A stretch of 8,873 bases of DNA, taken from positions 1 to 8,873 of the forward strand of contig JAZSRY010000054.1 of assembly GCA_045538735.1 (NCBI GenBank), in the 5' to 3' direction. A model generated the notes under the pieces. It did not search any database. It was given only the letters and a program-made list of their open reading frames with translations, and was not told the origin of the DNA. Positions 6,135 to 8,873 of this stretch are shown in pieces. The first letter of the stretch is position 1, and every line of letters starts with the position of its first letter. A program made the translations under genes and the position numbers. The DNA is from SIG459 sp045538735. GTDB taxonomy: Bacteria; Bacillota; Clostridia; Oscillospirales; Oscillospiraceae.

Positions 6135-7076
6135 ATGTGGAAATACATACTTAAAAGGCTTGCGTGGATGATAGTCATCATGCTCTGCGTGACTATTCTC
6201 ATCTTCACAATAACCTACTTCATCCCCGGCGACCCGGCAAGAACCATGCTGGGCAGCCTCGCCTCAGCTGACGAGGTCGCCAATATGCGCGAGAAGCTGG
6301 GTCTTGAGCGGCCCTATCTCGTGCAGCTTTTCGACTATGTTAAAAATCTTATTACGGGCGATTTCGGTATCAGCTGGAGCTATAATGTACCCGTTGTAAA
6401 AGAACTTTTCTCCCGTATGCCTTATACCCTGATAATCGGCGGTCTTGCCATGGTTATCCAGATTGTTCTTGGCATTCCTTTGGGCGTTTTTGCCGCAGTC
6501 AACCAGGGCAAATGGCAGGACTATGTGTCCATAGGACTTTCCATGGTGCTCATTTCTCTGCCCGACTTCTGGGTGGCTCTGATGTTGGTTGTCCTCTTCT
6601 GCGTCAATCTGAATTGGCTGCCGGCCTATGGCATTGACCATTGGACCTGTTTTATAATCCCCATCATCGCAACATCCATCTCCGGCATCGCAATGAATGC
6701 CCGCCAGGCGCGCTCTGCCGTCCTTGAGGTGTTCCGTGCCGACTATATCACCACTGCCCGCGCCAAGGGCCAGGTGGAAAAGAAGGTCATCTGGCGGCAT
6801 ATGTTCCCCAATGCCATGATGCCTATTATCACCATTGTGGTGGGCGGCCTCACCCGCATCGTGGGCGGTACCGCTATTATCGAAAGCATTTTCACTATCC
6901 CCGGCGTTGGCCTTTATATGCTAAACGGCATCAACGCCATGGACTTCCCGGTAACGAGAGGCTGCGTTATCGTGCTGAGCTTGTTCAGCGCCTTCTCCGT
7001 GCTTCTCATGGACCTTGTCTATGCCTTTGTTGACCCCAGAATCAAGGCCCAGTATGCCGGCGGAAAGAAGAGGTGA
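6135..7076 (+). CDS. ABC transporter permease, DppB/OppB-like (313 aa)
   Basis: Integral membrane subunit forming half of the translocation channel for the solute bound by the upstream lipoprotein. The N-terminus MWKYILKRLAWMIVIMLCVT leads into the first membrane helix (about 9-29) and the family motif IPGDPA (about 30-35). A periplasmic-type segment with ERPYLVQLF and GDFGISW follows, then five further hydrophobic helices from about residue 97. The EAA-type coupling loop that docks on the ATPase is at 203-236 (DYITTARAKGQ and HMFPNAMMP). The end has the characteristic YAFVDPRIK. Length and layout match DppB/OppB. The next gene begins six bases after the stop, so the two permeases are translated from one message. 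Substrate identity is not readable from this subunit. Confidence 0.94.
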   Translation: MWKYILKRLAWMIVIMLCVTILIFTITYFIPGDPARTMLGSLASADEVANMREKLGLERPYLVQLFDYVKNLITGDFGISWSYNVPVVKELFSRMPYTLIIGGLAMVIQIVLGIPLGVFAAVNQGKWQDYVSIGLSMVLISLPDFWVALMLVVLFCVNLNWLPAYGIDHWTCFIIPIIATSISGIAMNARQARSAVLEVFRADYITTARAKGQVEKKVIWRHMFPNAMMPIITIVVGGLTRIVGGTAIIESIFTIPGVGLYMLNGINAMDFPVTRGCVIVLSLFSAFSVLLMDLVYAFVDPRIKAQYAGGKKR

Positions 7077-7082
7077 CGCGCT

Positions 7083-7982
7083 ATGACAAAGACCATGAAC
7101 AAACCCAAGAAGGCAGCAAAGCCCAATGAGCAGATAAAGCATCGCTCCATGGCTATGCAGACCTTCCTGCGTGTTTTTGAAAGCCCCACCTCCAAGATAG
7201 GCGGAATTTTGTTCCTCGCTATCGTCATTCTCTGTGTATTTGCCCCTTTGTTCACTCCCTATGCCGTTGATGAATACGACATCACCGCTATCAAGGCAGC
7301 TCCCAGCTGGGACCACATCATGGGCTGCGACTCTATGGGGCGCGACATCTGGACCAGACTGCTCTACGGCGGACGCTACTCCCTGCTGCTGGGCATAGTG
7401 GGTTCTCTCTTCGCTGCCGTCTGCGGCACCGTTATCGGCACCATCGCCGGCTACTTCGGCGGTCAGGTGGATAACCTCATCATGCGATTCTGCGATATTT
7501 GGACTGCAATTCCCGGTATGCTTCTGTGCATAGTGGTCTCCACCGCTCTTGGACCGGGCTTTGCCAATACAATTCTGGCGCTGTCCATAGGTATTATTCC
7601 CAATAATGCCCGTATGACCCGAGGCCAGATCCTCTCTGAGCGCACCAAGGAATACCTTGAGGCTGCAGAAGTTATCAACTGCCGAAAGAGTGCCATTATG
7701 TTCAAGCATCTCCTGCCCAATGTCATATCTCCCACCATCGTCGGAACCACCATGGGTATCGGCGGTACCATCATGCAGGCAGCCACGCTGAGCTACATCG
7801 GACTTGGTGTTCAGCCCCCCAACCCCGAGTGGGGCGCAATGCTCACCGCCGGTAAGAGCTTTATCGAGTCCTGCCCCCACATGATGCTTTTCCCCGGTCT
7901 TTTCATCGCCGCAGTTGTGCTGGCTGTCAACCTTATGGGCGACGGTCTCCGCGATGCCATTGACCCCAAGCTGAGAAAGTGA
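7083..7982 (+). CDS. ABC transporter permease, DppC/OppC-like (299 aa)
   Basis: Second integral membrane subunit, partner of the preceding permease. A Lys-rich cytoplasmic N-terminus of about 38 residues precedes the first helix (39-57), as in the OppC N-terminal domain. The family motif HIMGCDSMGRDIWTRLLYGG (78 onward) and RYSLLLGIV follow. The coupling loop starts with EYLEAAEVI (190 on) and HLLPNVISP (209 on), then SYIGLGVQPPNPEWGAML (237 on), a DppC/OppC hallmark. The protein ends GDGLRDAIDPKLRK, also typical. GAGGTG, seven bases upstream and overlapping the end of the previous gene, supports the ATG at 7083; a second ATG four codons later (7095) is less likely. The ATPase gene starts 13 bases after the stop. 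Confidence 0.94.
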   Translation: MTKTMNKPKKAAKPNEQIKHRSMAMQTFLRVFESPTSKIGGILFLAIVILCVFAPLFTPYAVDEYDITAIKAAPSWDHIMGCDSMGRDIWTRLLYGGRYSLLLGIVGSLFAAVCGTVIGTIAGYFGGQVDNLIMRFCDIWTAIPGMLLCIVVSTALGPGFANTILALSIGIIPNNARMTRGQILSERTKEYLEAAEVINCRKSAIMFKHLLPNVISPTIVGTTMGIGGTIMQAATLSYIGLGVQPPNPEWGAMLTAGKSFIESCPHMMLFPGLFIAAVVLAVNLMGDGLRDAIDPKLRK

Positions 7983-7995
7983 GGCACGGACAGAT

Positions 7996-8873
7996 ATGAC
8001 TAACACTCCCATTCTTGAAGTTAAAGACATAGAAGTGGTCTACACCCAGAGAAAAAAGATAGTCCACGCTGTAAACGGGGTTTCCTTCTCTCTGAATAAG
8101 GGCGAAACTCTGGGCCTCGTGGGCGAGACCGGCGCAGGCAAGACCACCATCGCCAAGAGCATTCTCCGAGTTCTGCCCGATCCTCCTGCCATCTTCCGCG
8201 GCGGCGAGATACTGCTGGACGGCGAGAATCTCATGGAAAAGAGCGAGAAGGATATGCTCTCCGTCCGCGGCAAGCGTATCGCAATGATATTCCAGGATCC
8301 CATGACCGCTCTGAACCCCATCATGACTGTGGGCAGCCAGATCATAGAAGTTCTGCGCCTGCACAGCTCCATGAGCCACGCTGAGGCCGAAAAAAAGACC
8401 GGTGATATGCTGGAGCTGGTCGGCATCCCCAGAGAACGTCTTGTTGAGTACCCCCATCAGTTCTCAGGCGGCATGAAGCAGCGTGTTGTTATCGCTATGG
8501 CTCTGGCCTGCGACCCTGAGCTGCTGCTGGCTGACGAGCCCACCACCGCTCTGGATGTTACCATTCAGGCTCAGGTGCTCAATCTTATAAACGAACTCAA
8601 GACCAAGTACCAGACCAGTATGCTGCTCATCACCCACGATCTGGGCGTCGTGGCACAGACCTGTGACAAGGTGGCAGTTATTTATGCAGGAAAGATAGTT
8701 GAATCCGGCTCCAAGGCCGACATTTTCGACCACCCCACCCATCCTTATACCATCGGTCTTTTCAATTCTTTGCCACACATGGACTCCGAGGCGGAGCGCC
8801 TTGAGCCCATCCCCGGACTTCCTCCCGATCCTACAGAGCTCCCCGAGGGCTGTGCCTTTGGCCCCCGCTGCCC
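7996..8873 (+). CDS. ABC transporter ATP-binding protein, DppD/OppD-like (partial, runs off right edge)
   Basis: Cytoplasmic ATPase that powers the Dpp/Opp-type importer. Reading from ATG 7996 gives MTNTPILEVKDIEVVYTQRK and 292 complete codons to the window end. All nucleotide-binding motifs are present: Walker A GETGAGKTT (43-51, Lys49), Q-loop FQDP (Gln100), signature FSGGMKQR (156-163), Walker B LLLADEP (Asp180, Glu181), D-loop ALD and H-loop His214. The C-terminal oligo_HPY region has begun: HPTHPYTIGLFNSLP, then GCAFGPRC. In characterised DppD proteins the cysteines of this segment help bind a [4Fe-4S] cluster. Perhaps 30-50 residues are missing. The ribosome binding site is weak: a GAGG at 7981-7984 overlapping the preceding stop, 11 bases from the ATG, so reinitiation from the permease gene may contribute. 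A second ATPase (DppF-like) would be expected next. Confidence 0.95.
   Translation, partial: MTNTPILEVKDIEVVYTQRKKIVHAVNGVSFSLNKGETLGLVGETGAGKTTIAKSILRVLPDPPAIFRGGEILLDGENLMEKSEKDMLSVRGKRIAMIFQDPMTALNPIMTVGSQIIEVLRLHSSMSHAEAEKKTGDMLELVGIPRERLVEYPHQFSGGMKQRVVIAMALACDPELLLADEPTTALDVTIQAQVLNLINELKTKYQTSMLLITHDLGVVAQTCDKVAVIYAGKIVESGSKADIFDHPTHPYTIGLFNSLPHMDSEAERLEPIPGLPPDPTELPEGCAFGPRC

Noticed and set aside
6921..8030. A 369-codon minus-strand open frame opposite the second permease
   Set aside because: The plus strand carries clear DppC motifs and a neighbour-consistent layout. The minus-strand translation has no family features.

Overview
The window looks like chromosomal DNA of a low-to-medium GC Gram-positive anaerobe, most plausibly a gut Clostridia member of the Oscillospiraceae type. 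This is inferred, not proven. The reasons are two exported lipoproteins with the 'LCACG' lipobox common in that group, strong AGGAGG ribosome binding sites before most genes, and a codon preference for NNC/NNG synonyms in the plus-strand genes. No RNA genes, insertion sequences, phage genes or CRISPR arrays are visible.

Left part, minus strand (1-1267): two LysR-type transcriptional regulators lie head to tail. The upstream one is complete (380-1267). Its stop codon overlaps the start codon of the second (ATGA overlap), which runs off the left edge of the window. A strong sigma-A-like promoter (TTGACA, 17 bp, TAGAAT) drives the pair and also fixes the start of the first regulator.

Intergenic 1268-1431: a divergent control region with a LysR-box-like dyad (T-N11-A) and a candidate extended -10 promoter for the plus-strand genes.

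Right part, plus strand (1432-8873): an apparent five-gene unit. First is a large secreted lipoprotein (959 aa) with a tannase-like (subtype B) alpha/beta-hydrolase domain carrying a recognisable Ser-Asp-His triad, followed by four tandem repeats of about 100 aa. Next come a family 5 (peptide/nickel/opine type) ABC substrate-binding lipoprotein, two Dpp/Opp-type permeases and an ATPase cut by the right edge. A second ATPase gene normally follows in such operons and would lie outside the window. A GC-rich hairpin between the binding protein and the first permease gene, and a candidate internal promoter before the binding protein, could both raise the binding protein above the membrane components.

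Working model (inference): the LysR pair senses a small, perhaps aromatic, molecule and switches on a surface esterase that cleaves an ester substrate outside the cell. The adjacent transporter imports one of the products. The fusion of a tannase-like esterase to four near-identical Cys-containing repeats, genetically linked to a Dpp-type transporter, is the least ordinary part of the window.
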